From: Spirochaeta cellobiosiphila DSM 17781
Lineage (GTDB): Bacteria; Spirochaetota; Spirochaetia; DSM-17781
Assembly: GCF_000426705.1 (NCBI RefSeq)
Contig: NZ_KE384554.1
Coordinates: 447,480-511,479, forward strand
Reading direction: 5' to 3'
DNA: 64,000 nucleotides
The notes below the pieces were generated by a model. It made no database searches. It saw nothing but the letters and a program-made list of their open reading frames with translations, and was not told where the DNA came from. Within the stretch, counting starts at the first letter, position 1; each line of letters starts with the position of its first letter. Positions 26,677-35,246 of this stretch are shown here, one piece after another. The translations under genes and the position numbers were made by a program.

Positions 26677-27378
26677 ATGACTAGAACAGAACGACTGCTG
26701 GAACTCATTCAGATCTTGAGACGTAACAAATTTGCCACCTCAGGAGAAGAACTTGCAGAGGAATTGGGGGTCAGTCTTAGAACGGTTTATAGGGATATTG
26801 CCACCCTCAAAAACCAAGGAGCCCAGATAGATGGTGAAGCCGGCATTGGTTTTCTTCTAAAGCCAGGGTTCACTATTCCTCCCCTTATGTTCTCCAACGA
26901 TGAGCTTGAGGCTCTTCTCCTTGGTTCACGATGGGTGGATGCCACTGTCGATCAAAAGCTTGCCCAATCGGCTAAAAATGCGATTGCCAAAATAAGCAAT
27001 GTTCTACCACGTGATCTAAAACGAGAATTTGATACCTCCGCTCTCTGGATCGGAGAAAAGAAACATTCCGTTGAGGCGGATAGGATCATGGAGACGATCC
27101 GTATATCGATCCGTAACCGCCAGAAGATTACCATTGCCTATTGTGATGAGGCAAAAAATATATCAGAAAGAACTATATGGCCCTTCTTAATGGGGTTTAT
27201 GGAATCGTGTCAGATTGTTGCAGCATGGTGTGAATTAAGAAAAGCTTACCGTAGTTTTCGATTAGACAGAATCTCCAAATGTTATTGTAACCAATCAAAG
27301 TACCCAAAGGATCGGGAGGACCTTTTGAAAGAGTGGCAAATGGACTCTCATATTTATCCTTCTATTATTGATTTCTAA
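26677..27378 (+). CDS. WYL/YafY-type DeoR-like transcriptional regulator
   Basis: 233 residues. An N-terminal HTH_11 winged helix (RTERLLELIQILRRNKFATS and EELAEELGVSLRTVYRDIAT) is followed by a WYL-like domain (about 130-200, with ITIAYCDE and GFMESCQIVAAWCELRKAYR) that is thought to bind small molecules. The frame is open from 26575, but the family start MTRTERLLEL at 26677 has GGAAGA upstream. It is followed by a VOC protein gene in the same direction, a frequent pair in which the regulator controls the VOC gene. Confidence 0.9.
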   Translation: MTRTERLLELIQILRRNKFATSGEELAEELGVSLRTVYRDIATLKNQGAQIDGEAGIGFLLKPGFTIPPLMFSNDELEALLLGSRWVDATVDQKLAQSAKNAIAKISNVLPRDLKREFDTSALWIGEKKHSVEADRIMETIRISIRNRQKITIAYCDEAKNISERTIWPFLMGFMESCQIVAAWCELRKAYRSFRLDRISKCYCNQSKYPKDREDLLKEWQMDSHIYPSIIDF

Positions 27379-27472
27379 GACTGCTGACAGAAATTGACAA
27401 AAGCAAGGTTGTGGAAGTGTTATTCTCTCTATCAGATTCACGTCATTGAAATGAGTATAAGGAGAAATAATA

Positions 27473-27877
27473 ATGAATTTTGTATCTATTCGCCTCATCA
27501 CAAATAATGTTGCTAATCTTGTTCAATTCTATGAGCAAATTACAAATTTGACTGCTATACGTTATACGGAGGACTTTGCTGAGTTGAAAATACCCTCATG
27601 TACAATAGCGATAGCTAGTACTCGTACCATTAAGGCATTTGGTAGTGAGGGAATCCATGCAGCAAACAACAACTCAACGATTATTGAATTCTTTGTTGAA
27701 GATGTTGACAAAACTTTTGATCAATTAAGAAAAATTGTGAACACATTTGTTATGGAGCCAACTACCATGCCCTGGGGTAACCGTTCCATTTTATTTAAAG
27801 ATCCCGATGGTAACTTGATTAACTTTTTTACACCAACTTCGGAAGAAGCACTCAAGAGATTCACAAAGCCAGAATAA
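27473..27877 (+). CDS. VOC (glyoxalase/bleomycin resistance) family protein
   Basis: 134 residues with the paired beta-alpha-beta-beta-beta modules of the VOC fold: SIRLITNNVANLVQFYEQIT at the start and DVDKTFDQL, WGNRSILFKDPDGNLINFF in the second module. The FKDPDGN-I-F block carries one usual metal-binding region. RBS AAGGAG precedes ATG 27473. It could be a detoxifying or antibiotic-binding member; the substrate is unknown. It ends just before an intrinsic terminator and lies 95 bases after the WYL regulator. Confidence 0.9.
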   Translation: MNFVSIRLITNNVANLVQFYEQITNLTAIRYTEDFAELKIPSCTIAIASTRTIKAFGSEGIHAANNNSTIIEFFVEDVDKTFDQLRKIVNTFVMEPTTMPWGNRSILFKDPDGNLINFFTPTSEEALKRFTKPE

Positions 27878-27891
27878 ATTAGGTGATTCCT

Positions 27892-27930
27892 AGCCTACCC
27901 CCTGATATGATAAAATCAGGGTAGGCTTTT
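27892..27930 (+). terminator. Rho-independent terminator after the VOC gene
   Basis: Stem AGCCTACCC..CTGAT / ATCAGGGTAGGCT (13 bp with two bulged C) followed by TTTT. Well placed 15 bases after the VOC stop. Confidence 0.8.
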
Positions 27931-28156
27931 AAGATAACAGGCAAAAGGACTTAGCATTCAAGGGGATTCTTAGTGATATGCCCAAGAAAAGTATTTATAT
28001 AATCTATCCTGAGTTCTTTGATATAAAGGGAAGAAATATTAGATGATACTAATTCCGTACCTACTTCACTTATATTTTCTCACTTTCAATGCATAAGGAA
28101 ATAGAGTAGAGATAAGATTAAAATTGAACTATTAAAAGTCGTAATTTTGATTAGCA

Positions 28157-28305
28157 TTTTATTGATAAGAGGCAAACATGAGATCAAGATACTTACTATT
28201 ACTTGTAACACCAGTAACTATACTTCTAACTTATATGCTGACCTCGCATCTTCTATCTTCATTAGAATTTTCGCTAGATTCCTATTCTCTCCTATTAAAG
28301 GAGGA
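28157..28305 (+). repeat. Copy 1 of a ~130-150-bp duplicated segment
   Basis: This segment covers the RBS and first ~43 codons of the membrane protein gene at 28178. It recurs with only a few mismatches at 29971-30097, less 21 bases. The missing part is flanked by ACTT in both arms (ATTACTT...ATACTTC), consistent with a deletion between short direct repeats. Confidence 0.85.
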
Positions 28306-28561
28306 TCACTATCTCAAAGTATTCTATTATCCTGCTTTAATGGCTATATATTGGATGTGGGAGCTCTTTACTTCAGATATGTGGCCTAATGGGGCATATT
28401 TAGCATTACTCATTCCTATTGCTAGTGTTGTTGGTATAGTTTTTGGCGTCCTAAGGTATCTTAAATCTAAGAAGTTAATATGGGTATTTATGTATGGAAT
28501 TTCTTTGATACTCTATATGTTTATGGGGATTATTATAACTGGGATAGAAAATGGTTGTTGA
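28178..28561 (+). CDS. Membrane protein of unknown function, four predicted TM
   Basis: 127 residues, mostly hydrophobic: segments at about 5-27, 48-66, 72-92 and 100-120. A good RBS (AAGAGG, 28167-28172) stands before the ATG. No known family recognised. Its 5' part is duplicated in truncated form about 1.8 kb downstream (29991-30107), showing that the locus has been rearranged. There is no operon partner; the lipoprotein gene at 29036 faces it. Confidence 0.55.
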   Translation: MRSRYLLLLVTPVTILLTYMLTSHLLSSLEFSLDSYSLLLKEDHYLKVFYYPALMAIYWMWELFTSDMWPNGAYLALLIPIASVVGIVFGVLRYLKSKKLIWVFMYGISLILYMFMGIIITGIENGC

Positions 28562-29035
28562 TGCAAGTTCAAAGCTGAGTATATAGCCATTATGGGTGCT
28601 CACATCCTTATGAATCGAATTGGAGAAAGTTATGTGGTTTAGTTGTCAATGCGGATATGGAATTCGTTTTGGGATGACATTGACAATACAATAGAAAAGT
28701 CAGGAACTTCGATTAAAGATAAGGAAATTGCTTGTATGAATTTACGTAAGAAAAATGTGAATACCAACGTATCGATGGATAGCGAAAACTTAGTAAGTTT
28801 TAAGCCGGAAAGTCAAAATACACCAAATAAAATATTTCATAGTGAATAGGGAAAATAGTCATCTGCTTTGTTCAAGAACATCCGTACTTGAATCTACATT
28901 CATATTTTATTTTAATTATCTACATACTTCGACTTTTAATAGGAGGATTACAGTCAAAAATGGCTTTTATCTTCCAAGAAAGCAGTTAGAGTATTTACTA
29001 AACTTTTGCCTAACTGCTTAAACTATTTATAAATC
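28562..29035. other. 474-base stretch without a convincing gene
   Basis: A 68-codon plus-strand frame (28643-28849, TTG start) is open but hydrophilic, has no RBS and matches nothing I recognise. The rest is AT-rich with stops in all frames. I see no repeat or terminator strong enough to list. Confidence 0.4.
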
Positions 29036-29530
29036 CTATAGTGCAGAGGATTCTGACAACTTATCAATCAACTGGTCTGCGACATATTTAACAAATTCGT
29101 TCTGCCCTTTATGAAGTAAATGAACATTTTTTGATAAGAAAGACATTCTACCTAATTCAAGTCCTTCTTTATCTGTGAATAAAACATCACATGTCATACC
29201 TAAATCTGAATCACCATATTTTCTAGTAATATTAATTAATATGTTAGCTTCATTTCCAGATTTTGCTATTTTAATTTGTCCTGAGTCTTTAAGTGCATAA
29301 TACAAATCGTTGAAAAACTTTACATCATTTTTTGATTGACCTTCTGTGACTTTCTTTTCATCTGTTCCAGACTTCTCTTCAATCGTTATGTTATCATATT
29401 GAAAAGCTAAATTCCAACTTTTCACCATCGCCAACTTTTCTTGTTCATAAACCTTATCAACATCTACACTCAGACAACTAGTCAAGAGTACTGCTGAAAT
29501 TACTAATAATAATACTATTATTTTTCTCAT
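29036..29530 (-). CDS. Hypothetical lipoprotein
   Basis: 164 residues with a clean signal peptide and lipobox (AVLLTSCLS, Cys 19), so lipid-anchored at the cell envelope. The mature part is mixed alpha/beta, with a central DVKFFNDLYYALKDSGQIKI and a C-terminal amphipathic helix FVKYVADQLIDKLSES. This is compatible with a small lipoprotein of the kind that pairs two alpha/beta repeats, but I cannot assign a family. RBS GGCGG (29538-29542 on the plus strand as ccgcc) precedes the ATG. No operon partner. Confidence 0.7.
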   Translation of the reverse strand: MRKIIVLLLVISAVLLTSCLSVDVDKVYEQEKLAMVKSWNLAFQYDNITIEEKSGTDEKKVTEGQSKNDVKFFNDLYYALKDSGQIKIAKSGNEANILINITRKYGDSDLGMTCDVLFTDKEGLELGRMSFLSKNVHLLHKGQNEFVKYVADQLIDKLSESSAL

Positions 29531-29661
29531 ATATACCGCCTATTTTTTTTGCATTATATCAATGCAATATACTCTAAGTAAAGGCCATAACGTCCCGAGT
29601 TCAAACCTGAAAGAAAGTGCATATTCCTGTAAAAACGGATAGTAATGCCTATCATTTATAG

Positions 29662-29905
29662 TCAATCTTCAAGTTTGTTTTTCTTTTTATAAGACTTTCC
29701 TTTAAGCTCAATTCTAAAAGAATTGTAAACAAGACGATCCAGAATAGCATCATCTACTATAGTAGGTCTACCAATTATGTCGTGCCATGATCAAACAGTC
29801 ATCTGTGATACAATGATAATAGGTTTTCTTTTATGCCTATCTTCAATAATTTCAAGTAAAGCCATACGACTTACTAAACCCAATTTTTCTAGTAGATCGG
29901 CGACA
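29662..29905 (-). pseudogene. IS21-family IstB ATPase, C-terminal relic
   Basis: The minus strand reads RMALLEIIEDRHKRKPIIIV and SQMTV, then a TGA (29791-29793), SWHDIIGRPTIVDDAILDRL and VYNSFRIELKGKSYKKKNKL. This is the well-known C-terminal block of IstB helper ATPases (LLEIIEDRH-R-STI-SQ-PV--WHD-IGDPT-ADAILDRLV--A-RIELKGES). The in-frame stop and missing N-terminal Walker A make it non-functional. No istA or terminal repeats seen. Confidence 0.8.
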
Positions 29906-29970
29906 ATTTTGATACAGTTTTTTTTAGATGGAATTAGCTCTTGATAATATTTAAACCGGACAGCAATGAT

Positions 29971-30097
29971 TTTATTTATAAGAGGCAAACATGAGATCAA
30001 GATACTTACCATTACTTCTAACTTATATGCTGACCTCGCCTCTTCTATCTTCATTAGAATTTTCGCTAGATTCCTATTCTCTCTTATTAAAGGAGGA
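29971..30097 (+). repeat. Copy 2 of the duplicated segment
   Basis: Near-identical to 28157-28305 apart from a 21-base in-frame deletion. It abuts the IS21 relic on its left, suggesting that insertion-sequence activity carried or copied it. Confidence 0.85.
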
Positions 30098-30107
30098 GGC
30101 AGCTTAA
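29991..30107 (+). pseudogene. Truncated second copy of the membrane protein gene at 28178
   Basis: 38 codons, MRSRYLPLLLTYMLTSPLLS and on, matching the first 45 residues of the 28178 protein with seven residues deleted, then ending in an unrelated EEAA and stop. The RBS is preserved. Probably silent debris. Confidence 0.75.
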
Positions 30108-30120
30108 GTCAGCTGCTTCC
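30095..30120 (-). terminator. Probable terminator of the guanidine/ureido operon
   Basis: Inverted repeat GGAGGCAGC / GCTGCTTCC (9 bp, one G-U) with an eight-base loop, 25 bases past the stop of the last gene of the minus-strand cluster. On the minus strand it is followed by TCCTTTAAT, a weak U tract. Confidence 0.5.
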
Positions 30121-30144
30121 ATTATTGACAGTACAAGTAAATCA

Positions 30145-31554
30145 CTAAGGGATTGGTGATATATACTTCTCGTCTTGACAACGTTCCTTTAGTTCTGCTT
30201 TAGCATAATCAACCAATTTGTGATTTTCAATCAAAGATATACCAGTCATGGCAAGAACTTTAGCAGCATAGATAATACCCTTATGTGCCAAAGTACTTTT
30301 TCCTTGTGCAACCACCTGCCAAGTATGTTCCATGGAATTAGCAATCCATGTCAAACCAGCAATCTGACCAGTAGGACAAATCCAAGATACATCACCCACA
30401 TCTGTAGAATAAGCCTGACAAATATTATTTGGTGTAAAGGGAATAATGAAATCATTAACGGGCAATCCATACTTCTCCCGGATCCAAGCCTTATCTTTGG
30501 AATCAGCCCGTTCGACAACGCCCTCTAATGAATTGACCATTTCTTTCATGGACTTCTGCCATTGTATTCCTTCATTCAACTCTTGTTCTGTAATTTCTCC
30601 AAAAGGAATTTGCTGCATTTTCTCAAATAGTAATTGTCCTAAAAAGTCATTTGGAATGATGTTAGAAGTCGCTTTAACAAATACTTTTTCACACAGAGTT
30701 TCTGTCATAAGTGCAGCACCGTCGGCTATCTTATCCAATCGCTTTTTTATGTCCCGAACATCTTTTAGCTTTGGTGCTCGAATTAGATACAGTACTTCTG
30801 CATAAGGTTGAACAATCCCGGGCATGTTCCCACCACTATCTGTAATCGCATAATGAATACGCGCATTGGATACAACATGTTCTCGTAAATAATTACAGCC
30901 AACATTCATTAGTTCAACGGCATCCAAGGCACTTCTTCCAAGATGCGGAACTGCTGCAGCATGTGCACTGGTTCCGTAAAATTTATATAGAATCTGCATA
31001 TTGGCCAGAGACGTTCCACTGGATACTGCATTATAATCTGATGGATGCCATGACAATGCTATATCCACATCATCGAAAACACCATCTTTAACCATAAACG
31101 TCTTCCCTGCACCCCCTTCCTCTGCGGGACAGCCAAAAAAGACGACGGTTCCTGAGTTTGGATTATTCTCAAGGAATTTTTTAATTCCTAAGGCAGCAAG
31201 TAATGATCCCGAACCTAGAAGATTATGACCACAACCATGACCATTTTCCATGGTCGGATCCTTTTTTTTCTCAAAGCTTCCAGCTAATTGACTCATACCT
31301 GCCAATGCATCATATTCACCTAATATACCAATAACTGGGTAACCACTTCCGTAAGTCCCCTTGAAAGCCGTCGAAATATTTGCAAGATTCTGCTCAACTA
31401 TAAATCCATTTTCTTCCAATATGGGACAGATCTGTTCGACGGCATAATTTTCCTGATATTTTAATTCAGGAAAATCCCATAACTGGTCACTCAACTTAAA
31501 GATATCCGCACTTTGCTCTTCTAACCAATCAAGTATTGATTTTTTATCCATCAT
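30145..31554 (-). CDS. M20 family amidohydrolase, AbgB-like
   Basis: 469-residue zinc-type amidohydrolase of the M20D/AbgB branch, which in E. coli includes the p-aminobenzoyl-glutamate hydrolase subunit. Metal-site motifs are visible: NGHGCGHNLLGSG near residue 105, AEEGGAGKTFM near 145, and GTSAHAAAVPHLGRSALDAV near 200, where the dimerisation lid begins. A C-terminal TDVGDVSWICPTGQI follows. Cytoplasmic. It is the last gene of the pot-MATE-isochorismatase operon, six bases after the preceding gene. In this context it may open an amide bond of the imported compound to release the guanidino or ureido part; this is inference. Confidence 0.9.
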   Translation of the reverse strand: MMDKKSILDWLEEQSADIFKLSDQLWDFPELKYQENYAVEQICPILEENGFIVEQNLANISTAFKGTYGSGYPVIGILGEYDALAGMSQLAGSFEKKKDPTMENGHGCGHNLLGSGSLLAALGIKKFLENNPNSGTVVFFGCPAEEGGAGKTFMVKDGVFDDVDIALSWHPSDYNAVSSGTSLANMQILYKFYGTSAHAAAVPHLGRSALDAVELMNVGCNYLREHVVSNARIHYAITDSGGNMPGIVQPYAEVLYLIRAPKLKDVRDIKKRLDKIADGAALMTETLCEKVFVKATSNIIPNDFLGQLLFEKMQQIPFGEITEQELNEGIQWQKSMKEMVNSLEGVVERADSKDKAWIREKYGLPVNDFIIPFTPNNICQAYSTDVGDVSWICPTGQIAGLTWIANSMEHTWQVVAQGKSTLAHKGIIYAAKVLAMTGISLIENHKLVDYAKAELKERCQDEKYISPIP

Positions 31555-31560
31555 GTCTTC

Positions 31561-32130
31561 TTAGTCTAGGTCCCGAACAGAGATTACAGAATTACTCTGA
31601 AAATAATTAATGCTGTCAAATACAGCTTCCGCATCTTCCACCGAACTATGAGTACCGCATGCTTCTCTAACAACATGAATATGATAGTCCATCTGATGAG
31701 CTTCGACCGCTGTATAGTGGACACAAATATCAGTCATACCACCACAGATAAACAAATGCTCTGTTTGAAGTCCACGTAACAAAATCTCAAGATCCGTACC
31801 AAAAAACGCACTATAACGACGTTTTTGTATAACATATTCCCCATCAATCGGTGCTGTTGGTTCCCAGAAAAAGCTATCCTTTTCCAAACAGTGGATATTT
31901 TCGGAGCCATCCAATTCCCGACCAAAATCCACTAAATCATCACGATGCAATTCTATAACATGTATAATAGGAACGTTTCCCTTTTCTCGGAAATATTCTG
32001 TAACTTTCTTCACATTTTCATGATAAAAATCTCTGGATTTTCTTTGGTCATCGCTTTTGTATATTTCAGGAGGATTTTTGGAATCCTGCACATCAACAAG
32101 TAATAGAGCACTATTTTCTGGTATTTGCAT
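31561..32130 (-). CDS. Isochorismatase-like cysteine hydrolase (second of a tandem pair)
   Basis: About 189 residues. The cysteine hydrolase triad is intact: Asp in SALLLVDVQD, Lys in VIQKRRYSAFFGTDLEILLR, and nucleophile Cys in GGMTDICVHYTAVEAHQMDY. The frame is open from 32178, but ATG 32130 has AAGGGGAAG six bases upstream. It overlaps the preceding paralogue by 20 bases, so the pair is translationally coupled. Family members include biuret hydrolase and guanylurea hydrolase, both feeding allophanate or guanidine degradation, which matches the enzymes encoded upstream. Nicotinamidase-like or N-carbamoyl activities are other options. Confidence 0.88.
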   Translation of the reverse strand: MQIPENSALLLVDVQDSKNPPEIYKSDDQRKSRDFYHENVKKVTEYFREKGNVPIIHVIELHRDDLVDFGRELDGSENIHCLEKDSFFWEPTAPIDGEYVIQKRRYSAFFGTDLEILLRGLQTEHLFICGGMTDICVHYTAVEAHQMDYHIHVVREACGTHSSVEDAEAVFDSINYFQSNSVISVRDLD

Positions 32131-32698
32131 CGATAACTTCCCCTTCCAAAATATCTGCCGTTGTAATGTTCGAATCACGCTGTAGATACTTCATATTTTT
32201 AAGTGAATAATTATGAGCTTTCCATGTTGATCCAGTCACACAATCAGAAACAACATAAAAATGATAATCATACTGATGGGCATCAACAGCTGTAAAATGA
32301 ACACATACATCTGTTAATCCGCCAATAAGATATAGATATTCTGCTTTCAAACCTCTTAAAAGAATATCTAAATCTGTTCCGATAAAGGCACTGTAACGTC
32401 GTTTTGATACAAGATAATCCTTGCCTTCGGGCTTTGTCAGAGGATGGTATTCAACCGATCTTGTGCCCTCCAGACAATGCAGTCCCTCTGTTCCATCTAG
32501 TTCACGACCAAAATCCACATGATCTGCACGATGGACCTCTCTTATCTGAATTACTGGTAAATCATGCTCCCTAAAAAAGCTTATGATTTTAGGTGCATTT
32601 TGATAGGTAGAGCTGCCTTCCATTACAGGAATATCATCTTCATCATTTCCGTCCTGCAAATCAATAACCAATAAGGCACTGCCTTTTAATATATTCAT
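32111..32698 (-). CDS. Isochorismatase-like cysteine hydrolase (first of a tandem pair)
   Basis: About 195 residues, clearly paralogous to the downstream protein: both share VDFGRELDGTEGLHCLE-like and YSAF-GTD--ILLRGL blocks. Triad: Asp in ALLVIDLQDG, Lys in VSKRRYSAFIGTDLDILLRG, Cys in GGLTDVCVHFTAVDAHQYDY. ATG 32698 is preceded by AGAAGGA; the frame upstream to 32734 is probably not translated. It may form a heteromer with the partner or act on a different amide of the same substrate. The Cys and Lys surroundings resemble biuret and guanylurea hydrolases, but sequence reading alone cannot settle the substrate. Confidence 0.88.
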   Translation of the reverse strand: MNILKGSALLVIDLQDGNDEDDIPVMEGSSTYQNAPKIISFFREHDLPVIQIREVHRADHVDFGRELDGTEGLHCLEGTRSVEYHPLTKPEGKDYLVSKRRYSAFIGTDLDILLRGLKAEYLYLIGGLTDVCVHFTAVDAHQYDYHFYVVSDCVTGSTWKAHNYSLKNMKYLQRDSNITTADILEGEVIDANTRK

Positions 32699-32715
32699 AA
32701 AGTTATCCTTCTTTC

Positions 32716-34053
32716 CTAAAGTTGCTGAGCCCATTTCATGGTTCTGGACCTATATATGCCCAAGGGCAATTTGTACAATTCAACGATGACGAAAACGAGA
32801 TAAACAACAATCAACGGAAGATGTAGAACCTCTCCGAAAATAAACGTCAATGGTAATCCAATGAGCCAAATTCCTCCCACATCCATCAACAATACAAATT
32901 TAACATCGCCACCACTTCTTAATAGCCCCTCGACATTCATTGAATTAAAACAATGTATAATTACAAAACAGCTCATAGCTAGCAGACACTGGCTTAAGTA
33001 TTCACCTGTCAGCGTTCCTTTAAGCTGATACAGTTCCAAAATTGATCCTCTAAGGAAAAACAAAACTATTGACACGACTCCACCCACCATAAGAGCTAGT
33101 TTATGAAAACGGCCCGCAAGCAATGCCAATTCGTCCTTATTCCCTTTTCCTATTTCATTACCTAAAATAACAGCTCCAGCTCCAGAAAGACTAAGAGCAA
33201 AAGTCTGTTCCAATGTTTGTATCGTGTTCATGATACTCATGGCAGCTAACTGTGCCGTGCCCATTCTCCCATAAATCACAAAATACAAGGTGGTCCCGAT
33301 TCCCCAGAACATTTCGTTTCCGGCTAAGGGAACCGCTTTGTACAGAAATTTTTTAAAGTCCAACTTTGTGTATTTGAACATAGTTGGTAGTTTTTCCATA
33401 ATCGGATTTCGACTCGCTTTCAAATATATAAGCAATACCATCAATTCTGCGGCTCTAGTTAAAACCGTGGCCAGAGCCGCACCTGTAACACCTAACGCCG
33501 GCATTGATAAATGACCAAAAATAAAAATATAGGATATTACCGTTGTAACGATGACAGAAAGAACGGACGTAATCATTACTATTTGAACTTTGGTAATGCC
33601 CCTTAGCATATAATTAATGGGGTAAATGAAACTCAATAATAAATATGATAAGGATACAGTTTTCAAATATGCTACACCATTCTCAATAACCTTCTGATCA
33701 TCGCTAAAGAGGGATAGACACTGTCTTGGAAACAACCACGTAGCCAATGTGACGATCACACCGAGTGCGACCGTAATACTCAAAGTCATACCCATTGTTC
33801 TTCTGAGACCGTCAATGTCATTTTTCCCTTTAAATTGGGATACAAACATCACACAAGCACAGCTAGTTCCATATAAAACAAGGAAATAAATGGAATAGAT
33901 TTTATTTGCAACCCCAACAGCTGCCACTTCTGTTACACCAAGTCGGCTGACCATTGCCTGGCCTATAAAATTAACACTTGCTAAGAGCAAAGATTGTATC
34001 ATCAAGGGAAGAACAGTTCTGAATGTCATTTTGTAAAATGCCTTGCTATCCAT
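32716..34053 (-). CDS. MATE family efflux transporter
   Basis: About 445-residue multidrug and toxin extrusion protein with 12 predicted helices in two halves (LPLMIQSLLLASVNFIGQAM near the start, and VPLAGNEMFWGIGTTLYFVI in the second half). ATG 34053 has GAGAGGAAG upstream; the frame from 34110 overlaps potD and is unlikely to be used. Sitting between a polyamine-type importer and catabolic hydrolases, it may expel a cationic product such as guanidinium or a guanidino compound in excess. Dedicated guanidinium exporters known so far are SMR proteins, so a MATE in this role would be unusual. Confidence 0.9.
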   Translation of the reverse strand: MDSKAFYKMTFRTVLPLMIQSLLLASVNFIGQAMVSRLGVTEVAAVGVANKIYSIYFLVLYGTSCACVMFVSQFKGKNDIDGLRRTMGMTLSITVALGVIVTLATWLFPRQCLSLFSDDQKVIENGVAYLKTVSLSYLLLSFIYPINYMLRGITKVQIVMITSVLSVIVTTVISYIFIFGHLSMPALGVTGAALATVLTRAAELMVLLIYLKASRNPIMEKLPTMFKYTKLDFKKFLYKAVPLAGNEMFWGIGTTLYFVIYGRMGTAQLAAMSIMNTIQTLEQTFALSLSGAGAVILGNEIGKGNKDELALLAGRFHKLALMVGGVVSIVLFFLRGSILELYQLKGTLTGEYLSQCLLAMSCFVIIHCFNSMNVEGLLRSGGDVKFVLLMDVGGIWLIGLPLTFIFGEVLHLPLIVVYLVFVIVELYKLPLGIYRSRTMKWAQQL

Positions 34054-34090
34054 TTTGTTCTTCCTCTCAATAACAGCAACTTTGCTCTTA

Positions 34091-35188
34091 TTACATTTTG
34101 TTGCCTGCATTTAATTTCACTTCAGACCATACTTCATCATAAATCAAGGAAGCATCACCAATTCTTGACATATATTTTGCTGTTTTATATACACCTTCCT
34201 CAGGATAAGAGATATCAAGCAGATCTTGAGAAATTCCTGATTTCAATGCCATATCTTCAACTTCAAGGTTTGTATATCCATAACCCCAGTTTGTATCCTC
34301 GCCTTTTCTTGTCAGGTACTCAGTGCTGATAACTGCATTGATAAATGCATAAGCTCCATCCATGTTAGCGTCTTTAGGAATGACAAAACTATCAATGAAA
34401 CGATGTTCCCCCTCAGTTGGATTGATGAACGCCCAGTTGTCCATTTCTTTTGCTGCTTTATATTCATCACCAGTTGCTGTAACAAGAACATTGACTTCAC
34501 CGCTTAACAATAATTTGTATCCTGAATAGGTAAAGGTCTTGATATTCGGTACCAACTCAGATAGCTTCTCACCGGCAGCACGAATTTCATCTTCCTTGGT
34601 GGCATTAAAGTCATTTCCATTTACAAGGTTTGCAATGGAAAGAGCCATTCTTGCATCAGCTGTGTAGGCAATTTGATTTTTCAATTCCTCATTCCAAAGA
34701 TCTGCATAGCTGTTGATTTCAGTTTTAATCACATCACGATTAACTAATATCCCGATACCACCACCTGAATAAGGGACAGACCATTTATCGTCTGGATCAT
34801 AGGTAGGACTTAGATATCCGGTGCCGATTTTTGAATAATTATCCAATTTTGATGTATCGATTTCTTCAAGCTCGTCCTGTGCCACTAATGCTTCGATAAT
34901 GTAGTCTGAACTCATGGCCACATCATATTGGGTGCTGTTTGACATAACTTTTGTTTCCATTTCTTCAAGACTTGAAAAGGGAGTATAATTAATTGTATAC
35001 CCTGTCAGTTCTTCCAATTTTTCAATCGCACTGTCGTCAAATCCGGACCAAGCTAAAAGATTCAGCTCTTTTGAACTCTCAGACGCTGTATTTTCTGCTG
35101 TCTGAGAGCTATTTGCTTTTTTACCTTCACAGGCGGTAATACTTATTATCAGCGTTACTATAATCACTGAACTCATTAACTTCTTCAT
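34091..35188 (-). CDS. potD: PotD-like polyamine-type substrate-binding lipoprotein
   Basis: 365-residue periplasmic/surface binding lipoprotein (lipobox ISITACEG). PotD/PotF family blocks are present: LNLLAWSGFDDSAIEKLEEL (where the polyamine form has a Trp-Tyr pair), YDVAMSSDYIIEALVAQDEL, VPYSGGGIGILVNRD and AFINPTEGEHRFIDSFVIPK. It delivers a cationic ligand to PotBC. Classical spermidine/putrescine contacts cannot be checked by eye, and the operon context suggests a guanidino or ureido ligand. The stop lies inside the upstream open frame of the MATE gene. Confidence 0.9.
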   Translation of the reverse strand: MKKLMSSVIIVTLIISITACEGKKANSSQTAENTASESSKELNLLAWSGFDDSAIEKLEELTGYTINYTPFSSLEEMETKVMSNSTQYDVAMSSDYIIEALVAQDELEEIDTSKLDNYSKIGTGYLSPTYDPDDKWSVPYSGGGIGILVNRDVIKTEINSYADLWNEELKNQIAYTADARMALSIANLVNGNDFNATKEDEIRAAGEKLSELVPNIKTFTYSGYKLLLSGEVNVLVTATGDEYKAAKEMDNWAFINPTEGEHRFIDSFVIPKDANMDGAYAFINAVISTEYLTRKGEDTNWGYGYTNLEVEDMALKSGISQDLLDISYPEEGVYKTAKYMSRIGDASLIYDEVWSEVKLNAGNKM

Positions 35189-35246
35189 CCTATTAACCTC
35201 GCTCTCTAAATATTTATCTTGATGGAAAAACTTCCTTCAAATTTCA

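Noticed and set aside
28147..28389. 80-codon plus-strand frame overlapping the 28178 gene
   Set aside because: It runs in another frame of the better-supported membrane protein gene, which has the RBS.
28643..28849. 68-codon plus-strand frame
   Set aside because: TTG start, no RBS, no recognisable domain, in a region of rearrangement.
29791..30054. 87-codon minus-strand open frame
   Set aside because: Its first half is only the complement of the duplicated membrane gene segment; just the last ~40 codons are real IstB coding sequence, interrupted by a stop.
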